Assembly (NCBI RefSeq): GCF_011682235.2
Contig: NZ_CP076718.1
Coordinates: forward strand, 491,744 to 555,743
Source: Rhodocaloribacter litoris
GTDB lineage: Bacteria > Bacteroidota > Rhodothermia > Rhodothermales > ISCAR-4553
Direction: 5' to 3'
DNA: 64,000 bases
Shown here in pieces: positions 28,744 through 38,706 of this stretch. Within the stretch, counting starts at the first letter, position 1. Each line of letters opens with the position of its first letter. The position numbers and the translations under genes are program-made. The notes beneath the pieces were generated by a model. The model searched no databases and was not told the DNA's origin. It was given only the letters and a program-made list of their open reading frames with translations.

Positions 28744-30261
28744 ATGCCCGACCTGCTCACGTTCGACGACTTCCTCAGCCTGGTGGAACGCCAGCGTGCC
28801 CGGGGCACACGACGGTTCGTGCTGCCCGTCTCCCGGCGCCGGAGCGCCGACCTGCTGACCCCGGTCGCGGCGTTCCTGGCCCTGCGCCGGGCCGGCCGTT
28901 TCGGCTTCCTGCTCGAGAGCGTGGAAGGCGGGGAGAAACTGGCGCGGTACTCGTTCCTGGGCAAAGACCCGTTCCGCATCGTCCGCGCCCGCGGCATGGA
29001 AGTCTCGATCGAGGAGGCCCGCCGAACGGAGGCACGGCGTGGAAGCATCTTCGCGGTCCTCCAGGAAATGCTCGACCGGTACGAGGAGGTCAAGGTGCCG
29101 GGCCTGCCCCGGTTCTCGTGCGGGGCCGTGGGCTACATGGGCTACGACACCGTGCGGCTGATCGAGCGGCTGGAACACCCCCCGCCCGACGACCTGGGCC
29201 TGCCCGACGCCGTCTGGTGCTTCTACGACACCCTGGCTGCCTTCGACCACGTCAAGCACCAGCTCGTGCTCATGGCGAGCGTCTTCGTCGACCCGGACAC
29301 GGACCTGCGCCGGGCCTACCACGAGGCCACCACGCGCCTCGACCGGCTGGAGGACGACCTCCTCCGCACCCCGCTACCGGTCCCGGAGCCCGTCCACCTG
29401 GACCTGGCCGCCATGACCTCGAACGTCGGCCGGGACGACTTCGAGGCCGCCATCGAGAAGGCCCGGCACTACATCTACGAGGGTGACATCTTCCAGGTCG
29501 TCCTCTCGCAGCGCTTCGCCACCCCGTTCTCCGGTGATCCGTTCAACCTGTACCGGGCCCTGCGCCAGGTCAACCCCTCGCCGTACCTCTTTTACCTGGA
29601 CCTGGGCGACTTTGCCCTGGCCGGCTCGTCGCCGGAGGTGCTCGTGCGGGTGGAAGACGGGCGCGCCGAGGTCCTGCCCATCGCCGGGACACGCCCCCGC
29701 GGCGCCTCGGAGGAAGAGGACCGGCGGCTGGAGGCAGAACTGCTGGCCGACCCGAAGGAACGCGCCGAACACCTGATGCTCGTCGACCTCGGGCGCAACG
29801 ACCTGGGGCGCGTCTGCCGCCTCGGCTCGGTGCGGGTGGACCGTTACGCGTTCGTCGAGCGGTACTCGCACGTGATGCACATCGTCTCGTCCGTCTCCGG
29901 CCTGCTCGCCGAGCGACATGGCGCGCGGCGCACCCCCGCCGCGATGGAGGTGCTGGCCGCCTGCTTCCCCGCCGGCACCGTCAGCGGCGCCCCGAAGGTC
30001 CGCGCCATGGAGATCATCGACGAACTCGAACCCACCCGGCGGGGTATCTATGCCGGCGCCGCCGGCTACGTCGACTTCTCCGGCAACCTGGACACCTGCA
30101 TCACCATCCGCACCATGCTCATCCGGGCCGGGACGGTCTACGTGCAGGCCGGCGCCGGCATCGTGGCCGACAGCGACCCCGCCCGCGAGTTCGAGGAAAC
30201 GGTCAACAAGGCCCGCGCCCTCCACCAGGCCATGCGTGTCGCCGCCGAAGAACTGCTCTGA
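28744..30261 (+). CDS. trpE: Anthranilate synthase component I
   Basis: A 505-residue TrpE that converts chorismate and ammonia to anthranilate. The N-terminal domain carries GFLLESVEGGEKLARYSFLG near residue 57, with the LLES element of the tryptophan feedback site. The catalytic domain shows DIFQVVLSQRFATPFSGDPF, LPIAGTRPRGASEEEDRRLE, ELLADPKERAEHLMLVDLGR, and AGTVSGAPKVRAMEIIDELE near residue 415. It lies 45 bp after the attenuator terminator and is the first structural gene of the operon. Its glutaminase partner is trpG, two genes further on. Confidence 0.97.
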   Translation: MPDLLTFDDFLSLVERQRARGTRRFVLPVSRRRSADLLTPVAAFLALRRAGRFGFLLESVEGGEKLARYSFLGKDPFRIVRARGMEVSIEEARRTEARRGSIFAVLQEMLDRYEEVKVPGLPRFSCGAVGYMGYDTVRLIERLEHPPPDDLGLPDAVWCFYDTLAAFDHVKHQLVLMASVFVDPDTDLRRAYHEATTRLDRLEDDLLRTPLPVPEPVHLDLAAMTSNVGRDDFEAAIEKARHYIYEGDIFQVVLSQRFATPFSGDPFNLYRALRQVNPSPYLFYLDLGDFALAGSSPEVLVRVEDGRAEVLPIAGTRPRGASEEEDRRLEAELLADPKERAEHLMLVDLGRNDLGRVCRLGSVRVDRYAFVERYSHVMHIVSSVSGLLAERHGARRTPAAMEVLAACFPAGTVSGAPKVRAMEIIDELEPTRRGIYAGAAGYVDFSGNLDTCITIRTMLIRAGTVYVQAGAGIVADSDPAREFEETVNKARALHQAMRVAAEELL

Positions 30262-30369
30262 CCCCCGCCCCGAAGCAATTACATGAATCTTTCCGAAACA
30301 AACCTGTCCTGCCCGTAGGGACAATCCTTACCTTTTCGCCGATTTTCCTCAGGCCAACCGAGAACCACG

Positions 30370-30855
30370 ATGGGACTGAAAGAAGCGTTGCTCAAGAAGG
30401 GATGGGCCGGACGAACCCTCTCGCGCCAGGAAACCGTCGAGCGGCTCAACCCCCTCATCCGCCGCCTCTACGAGGTCATGCACGCCTACCTCTACGCCGA
30501 GCAGTACCTGGCGGACCGCGAAGTCGCAGCCTCCTTTGCGGCCCCGATGAAGATCCTCCGGGCCGACATCGGCAAGCTGAGCGAGACCGTCTTCAGCTGC
30601 GGCGGCGTCGCCTACAACGGCACCGACCTCGAGACGAGCGACTTCGACCTGGGGCGCACCGACGAGGCCATCCTCTTCAACTTGCTCGAGGCCGAAGAGG
30701 GCTTCTTCGAGGCGCTGGAAGCCGAGAAGGAAGTCGAGCACCAGATGCGCACGCGGGCCATCCTGGACGTGCTCCGGGCGAACAGCCGCAGCCGTCTCGA
30801 ACTGCTCCGACGCCACACGGCCGCCCGCCGCCGCCCGGCCCCCTCCGCGACCTGA
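30370..30855 (+). CDS. Unknown helical protein between trpE and trpS
   Basis: A 161-residue protein I do not recognise. It is predicted to be almost all helix, with a long charged stretch (LLEAEEGFFEALEAEKEVEHQ) and a basic C-terminus (RRHTAARRRPAP). A Glu-rich helical bundle of this size could be ferritin-like or a small adaptor, but I see no convincing metal motif. The gene lies 108 bp after trpE and 11 bp before trpS. TACCTTTT at about 30329 resembles a -7 promoter box, so it may also have its own promoter. Confidence 0.65.
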   Translation: MGLKEALLKKGWAGRTLSRQETVERLNPLIRRLYEVMHAYLYAEQYLADREVAASFAAPMKILRADIGKLSETVFSCGGVAYNGTDLETSDFDLGRTDEAILFNLLEAEEGFFEALEAEKEVEHQMRTRAILDVLRANSRSRLELLRRHTAARRRPAPSAT

Positions 30856-30866
30856 CCGGCAAACCC

Positions 30867-31922
30867 ATGACGGAAACGACGACCCAACCCGTTCCCGCCG
30901 AAAAGACGGCCGCACCGACCCGGCACGTGGTCGTCTCCGGCATCCAGCCCTCGGGGACGCTCCACCTGGGCAACTATTTCGGGGCGCTGCGCCAGCACAT
31001 CGCCCTGCACACGCAGTACGAGGCCTACTACTTCATCGTCAACTACCACGCGCTGACCTCGCTCCGCGACGCCGACGCCCTGCGCCGGTACTCCCTCGAC
31101 GTGGCGCTCGACTACCTGGCCCTCGGCTTCGATCCGACCCGGGCCAGCCTGTTCCTCCAGAGCGACGTGCCGCAGGTGACCGAGCTGGCCTGGATCTTCT
31201 ACAACCTGACGCCCGTCTCCCAGCTCGAAAAGGGCGTCTCCTACAAGGACAAGGTGGCGCAGGGCCTGCCGGCCAACGCCGGCCTGTTCAACTACCCGGT
31301 CCTCCAGGCCGCCGACATCCTGATCTACGGCGGCACGCTCGTCCCCGTGGGCGCCGACCAGAAGCAGCACATCGAGATCACGCGCGACCTCGCTGGCCGC
31401 TTCAACCAGACCTTCTGCCCCGAGGACGACCCGCTCTTCCCCCTCCCCGAGCCCTACATCCTCGACGACGTCGCCGTCGTCCCGGGCCTCGACGGGCGGA
31501 AGATGTCCAAGAGCTATGGCAATACCATCGGCATCTTCGACGAGGGCAAGGCGCTCAAGAAAAAGGTGATGAGCATCGTCACCGACTCGACGCCCCTCGA
31601 AGCGCCGAAAGACCCGGAGCGCTGTAACGTGTTCGCCCTGATCCGCCTCTTCGCCGACGACGAGACGCGCGAGCGCATCGCCGCCGCCTACCGCGCCGGC
31701 GGCTACGGCTACGGCCATGCCAAACAGGAGCTCTACCGGCTGATCATGGACCACTTCGCCGAAGCCCGCGAGCGCCGCCGCGAGCTCGAAAAGCACCCGG
31801 ACGACGTGATGGACATCCTCCGCGAAGGCGGTCGCAAGGGGCGCGAAAAGGCCGAATCCATCATGGAAAAGGTGCGCGAACGCGTGGGCCTGATCACGAC
31901 GTACGACCGAACGGGATGGTGA
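30867..31922 (+). CDS. trpS: Tryptophanyl-tRNA synthetase
   Basis: A 351-residue class I TrpRS. The start at MTETTTQPVPAEK was chosen because the longer frame upstream overlaps the preceding gene and is arginine/proline-rich. The HIGH-type signature is SGIQPSGTLHLGNYFGALRQ near residue 22 and the KMSKS motif is GRKMSKSYGNTIG near residue 210. VPVGADQKQHIEITRDLAGR and FNYPVLQAADILIYG are typical of the family. Its place inside the trp operon, under an attenuator that senses charged tRNA-Trp, is notable: more synthetase would raise charging and close the attenuator. Confidence 0.96.
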   Translation: MTETTTQPVPAEKTAAPTRHVVVSGIQPSGTLHLGNYFGALRQHIALHTQYEAYYFIVNYHALTSLRDADALRRYSLDVALDYLALGFDPTRASLFLQSDVPQVTELAWIFYNLTPVSQLEKGVSYKDKVAQGLPANAGLFNYPVLQAADILIYGGTLVPVGADQKQHIEITRDLAGRFNQTFCPEDDPLFPLPEPYILDDVAVVPGLDGRKMSKSYGNTIGIFDEGKALKKKVMSIVTDSTPLEAPKDPERCNVFALIRLFADDETRERIAAAYRAGGYGYGHAKQELYRLIMDHFAEARERRRELEKHPDDVMDILREGGRKGREKAESIMEKVRERVGLITTYDRTGW

Positions 31923-32021
31923 GGGTGGCCTGGTGATGGGGTGCGTGGATGACGATGAGAAAAGGACGTCAAACGCCAAGGTGATGGCCACTCACGTCAA
32001 CACGAAGCACCACCCATAAAT

Positions 32022-32092
32022 CCCCCCACCCACCACCCACCCACACCCACCCAAACACCCAAACACCCAAACACCCAAACACAACCCCCCCC
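32022..32092 (+). repeat. C-rich low-complexity tract with CCCAAACA repeats before trpG
   Basis: The spacer between trpS and trpG contains CCCACC-type runs followed by four to five tandem copies of CCCAAACA and a final run of nine C just before the trpG ATG. The complementary strand has at least five GGG runs separated by short loops, so it could fold into a G-quadruplex. There is no recognisable ribosome-binding site. The 31923-32021 part has nothing I can assign. Confidence 0.75.
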
Positions 32093-32093
32093 C

Positions 32094-32695
<602 letters not shown>

Positions 32696-32699
<4 letters not shown>

Positions 32700-33724
32700 A
32701 GACGTTTCTCAGGACGATCGCCGAACAGGGCACCCTCAGCCGGGAGGAGGCCGAGGCGGCCATGCACCTGATGATGCGGGGCGAGGCGGCTCCGGAGGAG
32801 ATGGCCGGCTTGCTGCTGGGCCTGCGGGCCCGGGGCGAGACGCTCGACGAGCTCGCCGGCTTCACCCGGGTGATGCGCGCCTACGCCGTCCCGGTCGTGC
32901 TGGACGACCCGCACGCCATCGACGTCGTGGGCACCGGGGGCGACGGCCGCGGGACGTTCAACATCTCCACGGCGGCGGCGTTCGTCTGTGCCGGCGCCGG
33001 CGTGACCGTCGCCAAGCACGGCAACCGCTCGGTCTCGTCGAAGTGCGGCTCGGCCGACGTGCTGGCCGCCCTCGGGGTCCGCACCGAACTGGGCAAGGAA
33101 GGGGTGGAGCGTTGCCTGCGCGAGGCCGGGATCGCGTTCCTGTTCGCCCCGCTGTTTCACCCGGCCGTGCGCCACGTGATGCCCGTGCGGCGGGCCCTCG
33201 GCGTGCGCACCTTCTTCAACATCCTGGGGCCGCTGTGCAACCCCGCCGGGGTGCGACGCTACCTCGTCGGGGCCTTCAGCGAGGCGGTGGCCCGGCAGAT
33301 GGCGGCCATCCTGGCCCACCTGGGCGCCGACTACGCCCTGACCGTCCACGCCGCCGACGGCCTCGACGAGCTCTCGCTCTCGGCCCCCACGACGGTCTTC
33401 GCCTACGACGCCGCCCGGGCCACCGGACCGGACGACATCGCCACGTGGACCGTCACGCCCGAGGCGCACGGCCTCGCACGCGTGCCGCTCGAGGCCCTCG
33501 CCGGCGGCGACGCCGGTGAGAACGCCGCCCTCATCCGCGCCGTGCTCGACGGCCGCCCCGGCTCCCATCGCGACGTGGTCCTCCTGAATGCGGCCTACGC
33601 CCTGCTCGCCAGCGGCCGCTTTGCCTCGCTGGAGGCCTGCTTCGAGGCCGCCCGGGAAAGCCTCGACAGCGGCGCCGCCCGCGCCCGCCTCGACGCCCTC
33701 GTCGAAGTTTCGAACGCAGGCTAA
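32696..33724 (+). CDS. trpD: Anthranilate phosphoribosyltransferase
   Basis: A 342-residue enzyme joining anthranilate to PRPP. The start at 32696 overlaps the trpG stop. The N-terminal helical domain (LSREEAEAAMHLMMRGEAAP) is followed by the PRPP/anthranilate site IDVVGTGGDGRGTFNISTAA, then VAKHGNRSVSSKCGSADVLA, and the MPVRRALGVRTFFNILGPLC segment. All are diagnostic of TrpD. A 64-bp spacer with CCGCAATCCG-type repeats follows before trpC. Confidence 0.97.
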
Positions 33725-33788
33725 CCCGACGAAACCCGCAACGCCACCTTCAAAGCCACAATCCCCAACCCGCACTCCGCAATCCGAC

Positions 33789-34607
33789 GTGTCCACCCTC
33801 CTCGACCAGATCGTCGCCGCCACGCGGGAGGTGATCCAGCGCCGCCGGGCCGAGGTGCCGCCGGCCGAACTCGAAGCCTCGCCGTTCTTCCACGGCCCCA
33901 CCCTGTCGCTGGAACGGGCGCTTCGTCGCGAGCACCTGGCCGTCATCGCCGAGATCAAGAAAGCCTCGCCCTCGCGCGGGGTGATCCGTCCCGACTTCGA
34001 CGTGGCCGACCTGGCCCGGCAGTACAAGGCCGCCGGGGCCGACGCCGTCTCGGTGCTGACCGAGCCGGCCTTCTTCCAGGGATCCCCGGAGCACCTGGCC
34101 CTCGCCCGCCGGACGATCGACCTGCCGCTGCTCCGCAAGGACTTCATCCTCGACCCCTACCAGCTCGTCGAGGCCCGGGCCCTGGGCGCCGACGCCGTGC
34201 TCCTGATCGCCGCCGTGCTCGAGCGCGACCGGCTTCACGACCTGCACCAGGCCGCCACCGAACTCGGGCTCTCGTGCCTCGTCGAAGTCCACGACCTCGC
34301 CGAACTCGACCGCATCGACTTCGACCAGGTGCGCATCCTCGGGGTGAACAACCGCAACCTCCGCACCTTCGCGGTGAACGTCGACCACGCGCTGGAGGTC
34401 TTCGCCCACGTGCCGGAAGGCATCGTGCGCGTGGCCGAGAGCGGGCTGCGCAGCGGCCGGGAGCTGGCCTACCTGCGCGCCCACGGTGTCGACGCCGTCC
34501 TCATCGGCGAGACGCTGATGCGGGCCCCCGCGCCCGGTGACAAGCTCCGCGCCCTGCGGGCGGAGGCCGAGACGCACCGCCGCCCGCCCCAACCAGCCCG
34601 CCCCTGA
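33789..34607 (+). CDS. trpC: Indole-3-glycerol phosphate synthase
   Basis: A 272-residue TIM-barrel enzyme with a GTG start at 33789; the longer frame upstream overlaps trpD. Key segments are VIAEIKKASPSRGVIRPDFD with the catalytic lysine near residue 60, GADAVSVLTEPAFFQGSPEH, LPLLRKDFILDPYQLVEARA with a second catalytic lysine, CLVEVHDLAELDRI, ILGVNNRNLRTF and VAESGLRSGRELAYLRA. It is not fused to TrpF, unlike the E. coli enzyme. Confidence 0.96.
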   Translation: MSTLLDQIVAATREVIQRRRAEVPPAELEASPFFHGPTLSLERALRREHLAVIAEIKKASPSRGVIRPDFDVADLARQYKAAGADAVSVLTEPAFFQGSPEHLALARRTIDLPLLRKDFILDPYQLVEARALGADAVLLIAAVLERDRLHDLHQAATELGLSCLVEVHDLAELDRIDFDQVRILGVNNRNLRTFAVNVDHALEVFAHVPEGIVRVAESGLRSGRELAYLRAHGVDAVLIGETLMRAPAPGDKLRALRAEAETHRRPPQPARP

Positions 34608-34615
34608 CTTTCCCC

Positions 34616-35260
34616 ATGACCACCCGTCTCAAGATCTGCGGCCTCACCAACCTGGCCGACGCCCGCTACTGCGCGGCGGCAGGGGCCGACTACCTCGGCT
34701 TCATTCAGTACGAAGGCAGCCCCCGCTACGTCGACCCGGCGACCGCCCGGGAGATCATCGGCTGGGTGTACGGGGCCCAGGCGGTGGGCGTCTTCGTGAA
34801 CGCGGATGCCGACACGATCAACCGCACCGCCGAGGACACCGGATTCGCCCTGGTGCAGCTCCACGGCGAGGAGCCGCCCGAGGTGTGCGCCGCCGTCGAA
34901 CGACCCGTCATCAAGGCCCTGCACGTCGGCTCGGCCACGACCGTGGACGACCTGCGCCGCCTGATGGAGCGCTACGCCCCGCACGTGGCCTACTTCCTCC
35001 TGGACACCCGCAGCCACCGCGCCCGGGGCGGCACCGGCGAGCGGTTCGACTGGGACCGGGCCGCCCCCCTCACCAAAGACTACCCGGTCTTCCTCGCCGG
35101 CGGCATCGACGCCACGAACGTGGCCGAAGCCGTGGCCCGCGTGGCCCCCTTTGCCGTCGACCTCTCCAGCAGCCTCGAAGCCGAACCCGGACGGAAGGAC
35201 TTCGACAAGCTCGCGGCCTTCTTCGAAGCCTGGGATGCCCTTGCACGTTCAACGTCTTAA
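34616..35260 (+). CDS. trpF: Phosphoribosylanthranilate isomerase
   Basis: A 214-residue TIM-barrel isomerase. It starts MTTRLKICGLTNLADARYCA with the catalytic cysteine in KICGLT; the general acid aspartate is in the LLDTRS region near residue 125, and FLAGGIDATNVAEAVARV contains the phosphate-binding loop. The last residues (LARSTS) and the stop codon lie inside a region of short AACGTT-type repeats, so the exact C-terminus may be variable between strains. It lies eight bases after trpC. Confidence 0.94.
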   Translation: MTTRLKICGLTNLADARYCAAAGADYLGFIQYEGSPRYVDPATAREIIGWVYGAQAVGVFVNADADTINRTAEDTGFALVQLHGEEPPEVCAAVERPVIKALHVGSATTVDDLRRLMERYAPHVAYFLLDTRSHRARGGTGERFDWDRAAPLTKDYPVFLAGGIDATNVAEAVARVAPFAVDLSSSLEAEPGRKDFDKLAAFFEAWDALARSTS

Positions 35261-35305
35261 CGTTCAACGTTTCACGTTTTTAACGCTCAACGTTTCACGT
35301 ATAAC
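35244..35305 (+). repeat. AACGTT/CACGTT short-period repeat between trpF and trpB
   Basis: The spacer consists of degenerate copies of TCAACGTT, TTAACG and TTTCACGTT spanning the end of trpF and ending a few bases before trpB. The motif AACGTT is self-complementary, so imperfect hairpins are possible. No ribosome-binding site is seen. A different simple sequence fills each loose junction of this operon. Confidence 0.65.
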
Positions 35306-35310
35306 GCCTC

Positions 35311-36540
35311 ATGCCCGACCCCGCACCCGCTCCGGCATCCCCCTATCTCGCGCCCGACGCCACCGGGCACTTCGGCCCGTACGGCGGGACGTTCGTACCG
35401 GAGATCCTGATCCCGGCGCTCGAAGAACTCAAGGCTGCCTATGCCGAAGCGCGGCAGGACCCCGGCTTCGAAGCGGAGTACCGGGCGCTGCTGCGCGACT
35501 ACGTGGGGCGGCCGACCCCGCTCACCCGGGCCGAGCGCCTAGGCGAGGCCCTGGGTGGGCTGCGCGTCTACCTGAAACGCGAGGACCTCTGCCACACCGG
35601 CGCGCACAAGATCAACAACACCATCGGGCAGGTCCTCCTGGCCCTGCGGATGGGCAAGACGCGCATCATCGCCGAGACGGGCGCCGGGCAGCACGGCGTG
35701 GCCACCGCCACCGTCTGCGCCCGCTTCGGCCTGAAGTGCGTGGTGTACATGGGTGAAGAGGACACGCACCGGCAACAGCTCAACGTGCGGCGGATGCAGC
35801 TCCTCGGCGCCGAGGTGCGGCCGGTCACGAGCGGCACGCGGACGCTCAAGGACGCCACGAACGAGGCCATCCGCGACTGGGTCACCAACGTCCGGGACAC
35901 GTTCTACATCATCGGCTCGGTCGTCGGCCCCCATCCGTATCCGATGATGGTGCGCGACTTCCAGCGGATCATCGGGGAGGAGACCCGGCGGCAGCTCCTG
36001 GAGCAGGAGGGCCGGGAAACGCCGGATGCCCTCGTGGCCTGTGTGGGTGGCGGCTCGAATGCCATCGGCCTGTTCCACCCGTTCCTCGACGATGCGGGCG
36101 TCCGGCTCTACGGGGTGGAAGCCGCCGGCGAGGGCCTCGACGGTCGCCACGCCGCCACGCTCACCCGCGGCCGGCCCGGCATCCTGCACGGTGCCATGAG
36201 CTACCTCTTGCAGGACGAGGAAGGACAGGTCGCCTGTGCCCACTCCATCTCGGCGGGGCTGGACTACCCCGGCGTTGGCCCCGAACACGCCTACCTGAAG
36301 GACACGGGCCGCGTGCAGTACCGCACCGCCACCGACGCCGAGGCCCTCGAAGGCGTGAAGCTGCTGAGCCGCACCGAGGGCATTATCCCGGCACTCGAGA
36401 CGGCCCACGCCGTCGCCCTCCTGCCCGCCCTCGCCCGCGAGCTGCCCCGCGACGCCGTCGTGGTGCTGGGCTGCTCCGGCCGCGGGGACAAGGACATGGG
36501 CACCATCGCCGCCCGCCTGAGCGAAACCTGCAACCCCTGA
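35311..36540 (+). CDS. trpB: Tryptophan synthase beta subunit
   Basis: A 409-residue PLP enzyme converting indole and serine to tryptophan. It has [20 protein letters not shown] near the N-terminus, the PLP lysine in [19 protein letters not shown] near residue 100, [20 protein letters not shown] with the catalytic-loop residues, the phosphate-binding [15 protein letters not shown] and the C-terminal [14 protein letters not shown]. This is the standard TrpB1 type. trpA follows after 10 bp, as usual for the two subunits of one complex. Confidence 0.98.
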   Translation: MPDPAPAPASPYLAPDATGHFGPYGGTFVPEILIPALEELKAAYAEARQDPGFEAEYRALLRDYVGRPTPLTRAERLGEALGGLRVYLKREDLCHTGAHKINNTIGQVLLALRMGKTRIIAETGAGQHGVATATVCARFGLKCVVYMGEEDTHRQQLNVRRMQLLGAEVRPVTSGTRTLKDATNEAIRDWVTNVRDTFYIIGSVVGPHPYPMMVRDFQRIIGEETRRQLLEQEGRETPDALVACVGGGSNAIGLFHPFLDDAGVRLYGVEAAGEGLDGRHAATLTRGRPGILHGAMSYLLQDEEGQVACAHSISAGLDYPGVGPEHAYLKDTGRVQYRTATDAEALEGVKLLSRTEGIIPALETAHAVALLPALARELPRDAVVVLGCSGRGDKDMGTIAARLSETCNP

Positions 36541-36550
36541 CCCGACCCGC

Positions 36551-37372
36551 ATGTCCCGCCTGCACGACACGTTTGCCCGCCTCCGTGAGCGAAAGGAAAA
36601 GGCGCTGGGGCTCTTCCTGACGAGCGGCTTTCCCGAACCGGACGCCACGCTGCCGATCCTGCAGGCCCTCGACGAGGCCGGAGCCGACTTCATCGAACTC
36701 GGCATGCCCTTCAGCGACCCGCTGGCCGAAGGCCTGCCCATCCAGCGGTCGAGCGAGCGGGCGCTCCGCCATGGCATCACGATGGAAGCGACGCTCCGGA
36801 CGGCGGCGGCCTTCCGCGCCGCGAGCGAGACGCCGCTGCTCCTGATGGGCTACGCGAACCCGGTCTACCGCTACGGCGTGCGGGCCTTCTGCCGCCGCGC
36901 CGCCGGGGCGGGCGTGGACGGCCTCATCCTGCCCGACCTGCCCCCGGAGGAGCGCGGTCTCGTCGCCACCGAAGCCGCCGACGCCGGCCTCGACCTGATC
37001 CACCTCATCGCCCCGAACACCCCGGACGAACGCATCGAAGCCATCGACCGGATCACGACCGGCTTCGTCTATGCGGTCTCCATCACGGGCCTGACCGGCA
37101 CCGGCCTCGGCGCCCATGACGCCGTAGCCGCCTACCTCGAACGTGCCCGCCGGCACGTCACGCTCAACCCGCTGCTCGTCGGCTTCGGCATCCGAACGCA
37201 CGAGGACGCCGTCCGCCTGACGCGCCACACCGACGGCTTCATCGTCGGCTCGGCCCTGATCACCCTGGCCGAACGCCTGTGGGACGACCCCGCCCGCACG
37301 GAAACCGAGCGGCTCGACGCCGTCCGGGCGTTCGTCCGCTCCCTCAAACACGGCACCCCGGTACCGGGCTGA
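36551..37372 (+). CDS. trpA: Tryptophan synthase alpha subunit
   Basis: A 273-residue TIM-barrel subunit that releases indole from indole-3-glycerol phosphate. The catalytic glutamate is in [19 protein letters not shown] near residue 50. In E. coli the second catalytic residue is Asp60 in PLADG; here the aligned codon is GAA, giving PLAEG. Other conserved parts are [34 protein letters not shown] and [12 protein letters not shown]. It is the last trp gene; the 191 bp after it contain no clear terminator. Confidence 0.95.
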   Translation: MSRLHDTFARLRERKEKALGLFLTSGFPEPDATLPILQALDEAGADFIELGMPFSDPLAEGLPIQRSSERALRHGITMEATLRTAAAFRAASETPLLLMGYANPVYRYGVRAFCRRAAGAGVDGLILPDLPPEERGLVATEAADAGLDLIHLIAPNTPDERIEAIDRITTGFVYAVSITGLTGTGLGAHDAVAAYLERARRHVTLNPLLVGFGIRTHEDAVRLTRHTDGFIVGSALITLAERLWDDPARTETERLDAVRAFVRSLKHGTPVPG

Positions 37373-37563
37373 CCGCCTCCGGAAACCGGGCCGCGGGCGA
37401 TCCCCCCGCCGGTGCCGGAAGAACACCGCCCTGCGGGCAACTCGGACCCGGCGAAGGTGTCAAAGAAGCCGGCGGCGCCGGCAACCGAACGCCCCCGGCA
37501 ACCTTCCTGCCGCCCGGCACATATGATTGGAGGTGCCAGAACCCTGAACCAACCCTGTCTCCC

Positions 37564-38706
37564 ATGCCCTCGAAACCCGGATTCATCCGCGCACTCCCGC
37601 CCCTCCTGCTGGCCCTGGTACTCCTGGCCGGCTGCGACCGGCTGATCACCCGGCCCGAAGCGACCGGTCCCGAAGGCGTCATCACCGTCGTGATCGACTC
37701 GACGCACTGGAAAGGGGCCGTCGGCGAGGCCCTGCGTGAAGAGCTTGGCCGCTGGATCGGAACGCTCCCGGTGCCGGAGCGCCTCTTCCGGCTCGAAGCG
37801 ACACCCCTGCTCTCCCAGCAGGTCTTCGAGACGGTTCGGAAAAAGAAGAACGTCGTCTTCGTGGCCCCGCTGAGTGACACCACCGGGGTAGCCCGGTTCC
37901 TCCGGAGCCGCCTCGCCGAGGAGGCCGAAGCGGCCGTCACCGCCGGGCAGCGTGCCGTCATTCCCCGCCGCGACCTGTGGCGACGCCACCAGATGGTCGT
38001 CTATCTCGTGGCCGCCACCCCCGAGGATCTGGTCCAGACCATCCGCGAGCGGGGCGACGACCTGCGCTACACGTTCAACACCATCACGCGCGAGCGGATG
38101 ACGCGCAGCATGTTCGAAAAGGGCCGGCAAACCGACCTCGAAGCCCGGATCATGGAACGGCACGGCTTCGCCGTCAACGTCCAGCACGACTACTTCATCG
38201 CCATCGACACGACCAACTTCATCTGGCTCCGGCGGGTGGTCTCCGAAGACTCGTGGCGGAGCGTCTTCATCTATTACGAAGACCGGGGCAACCCGGCCGT
38301 CCTCTCGCCGGAATGGATCTATGCCACACGGGACAGCCTCACCCGGCAGTACATCCAGGGCAATCTGGGCGGCTACGTGGCCATCGACTACCGCCGCCCC
38401 CTGGAGACGGAAAACATCAACTTCCTCGACCGCTTCGGCTATGAGACGCGGGGGCTCTGGCACATGATCGGCCGGGACGAGTCCGGCAAAACGATCGAGT
38501 TCGGGATGGGCGGGCCGTTCCTGACCTACACGTTCTACGACCAGACGCAGGGGCGCCTGTACATGATCGACGGGATGGTCTTCGCCCCCAACTTCGACAA
38601 ACGCGAGTTCCTCCGCCAGATCGAGGTGATCGCCCACACGTTTCGCACGCGTGAGGAAGCCGGGGCTGCCGGCGAGACGGCCGTCACGGCCCGGGTGACC
38701 GACTGA
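37564..38706 (+). CDS. DUF4837-type lipoprotein
   Basis: A 380-residue protein starting MPSKPGFIRALPP with a lipoprotein signal (LLLALVLLAGC, Cys about residue 24). The body resembles DUF4837, a family found almost only in Bacteroidota, with segments such as RRHQMVVYLVAATPEDLVQT and the C-terminal YMIDGMVFAPNFDKREFLRQ. The function is unknown; it is probably attached to the periplasmic or outer membrane face. The next lipoprotein gene starts on its stop codon, so the two are coupled. The longer upstream frame was rejected because it would bury the lipobox. Confidence 0.85.
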   Translation: MPSKPGFIRALPPLLLALVLLAGCDRLITRPEATGPEGVITVVIDSTHWKGAVGEALREELGRWIGTLPVPERLFRLEATPLLSQQVFETVRKKKNVVFVAPLSDTTGVARFLRSRLAEEAEAAVTAGQRAVIPRRDLWRRHQMVVYLVAATPEDLVQTIRERGDDLRYTFNTITRERMTRSMFEKGRQTDLEARIMERHGFAVNVQHDYFIAIDTTNFIWLRRVVSEDSWRSVFIYYEDRGNPAVLSPEWIYATRDSLTRQYIQGNLGGYVAIDYRRPLETENINFLDRFGYETRGLWHMIGRDESGKTIEFGMGGPFLTYTFYDQTQGRLYMIDGMVFAPNFDKREFLRQIEVIAHTFRTREEAGAAGETAVTARVTD

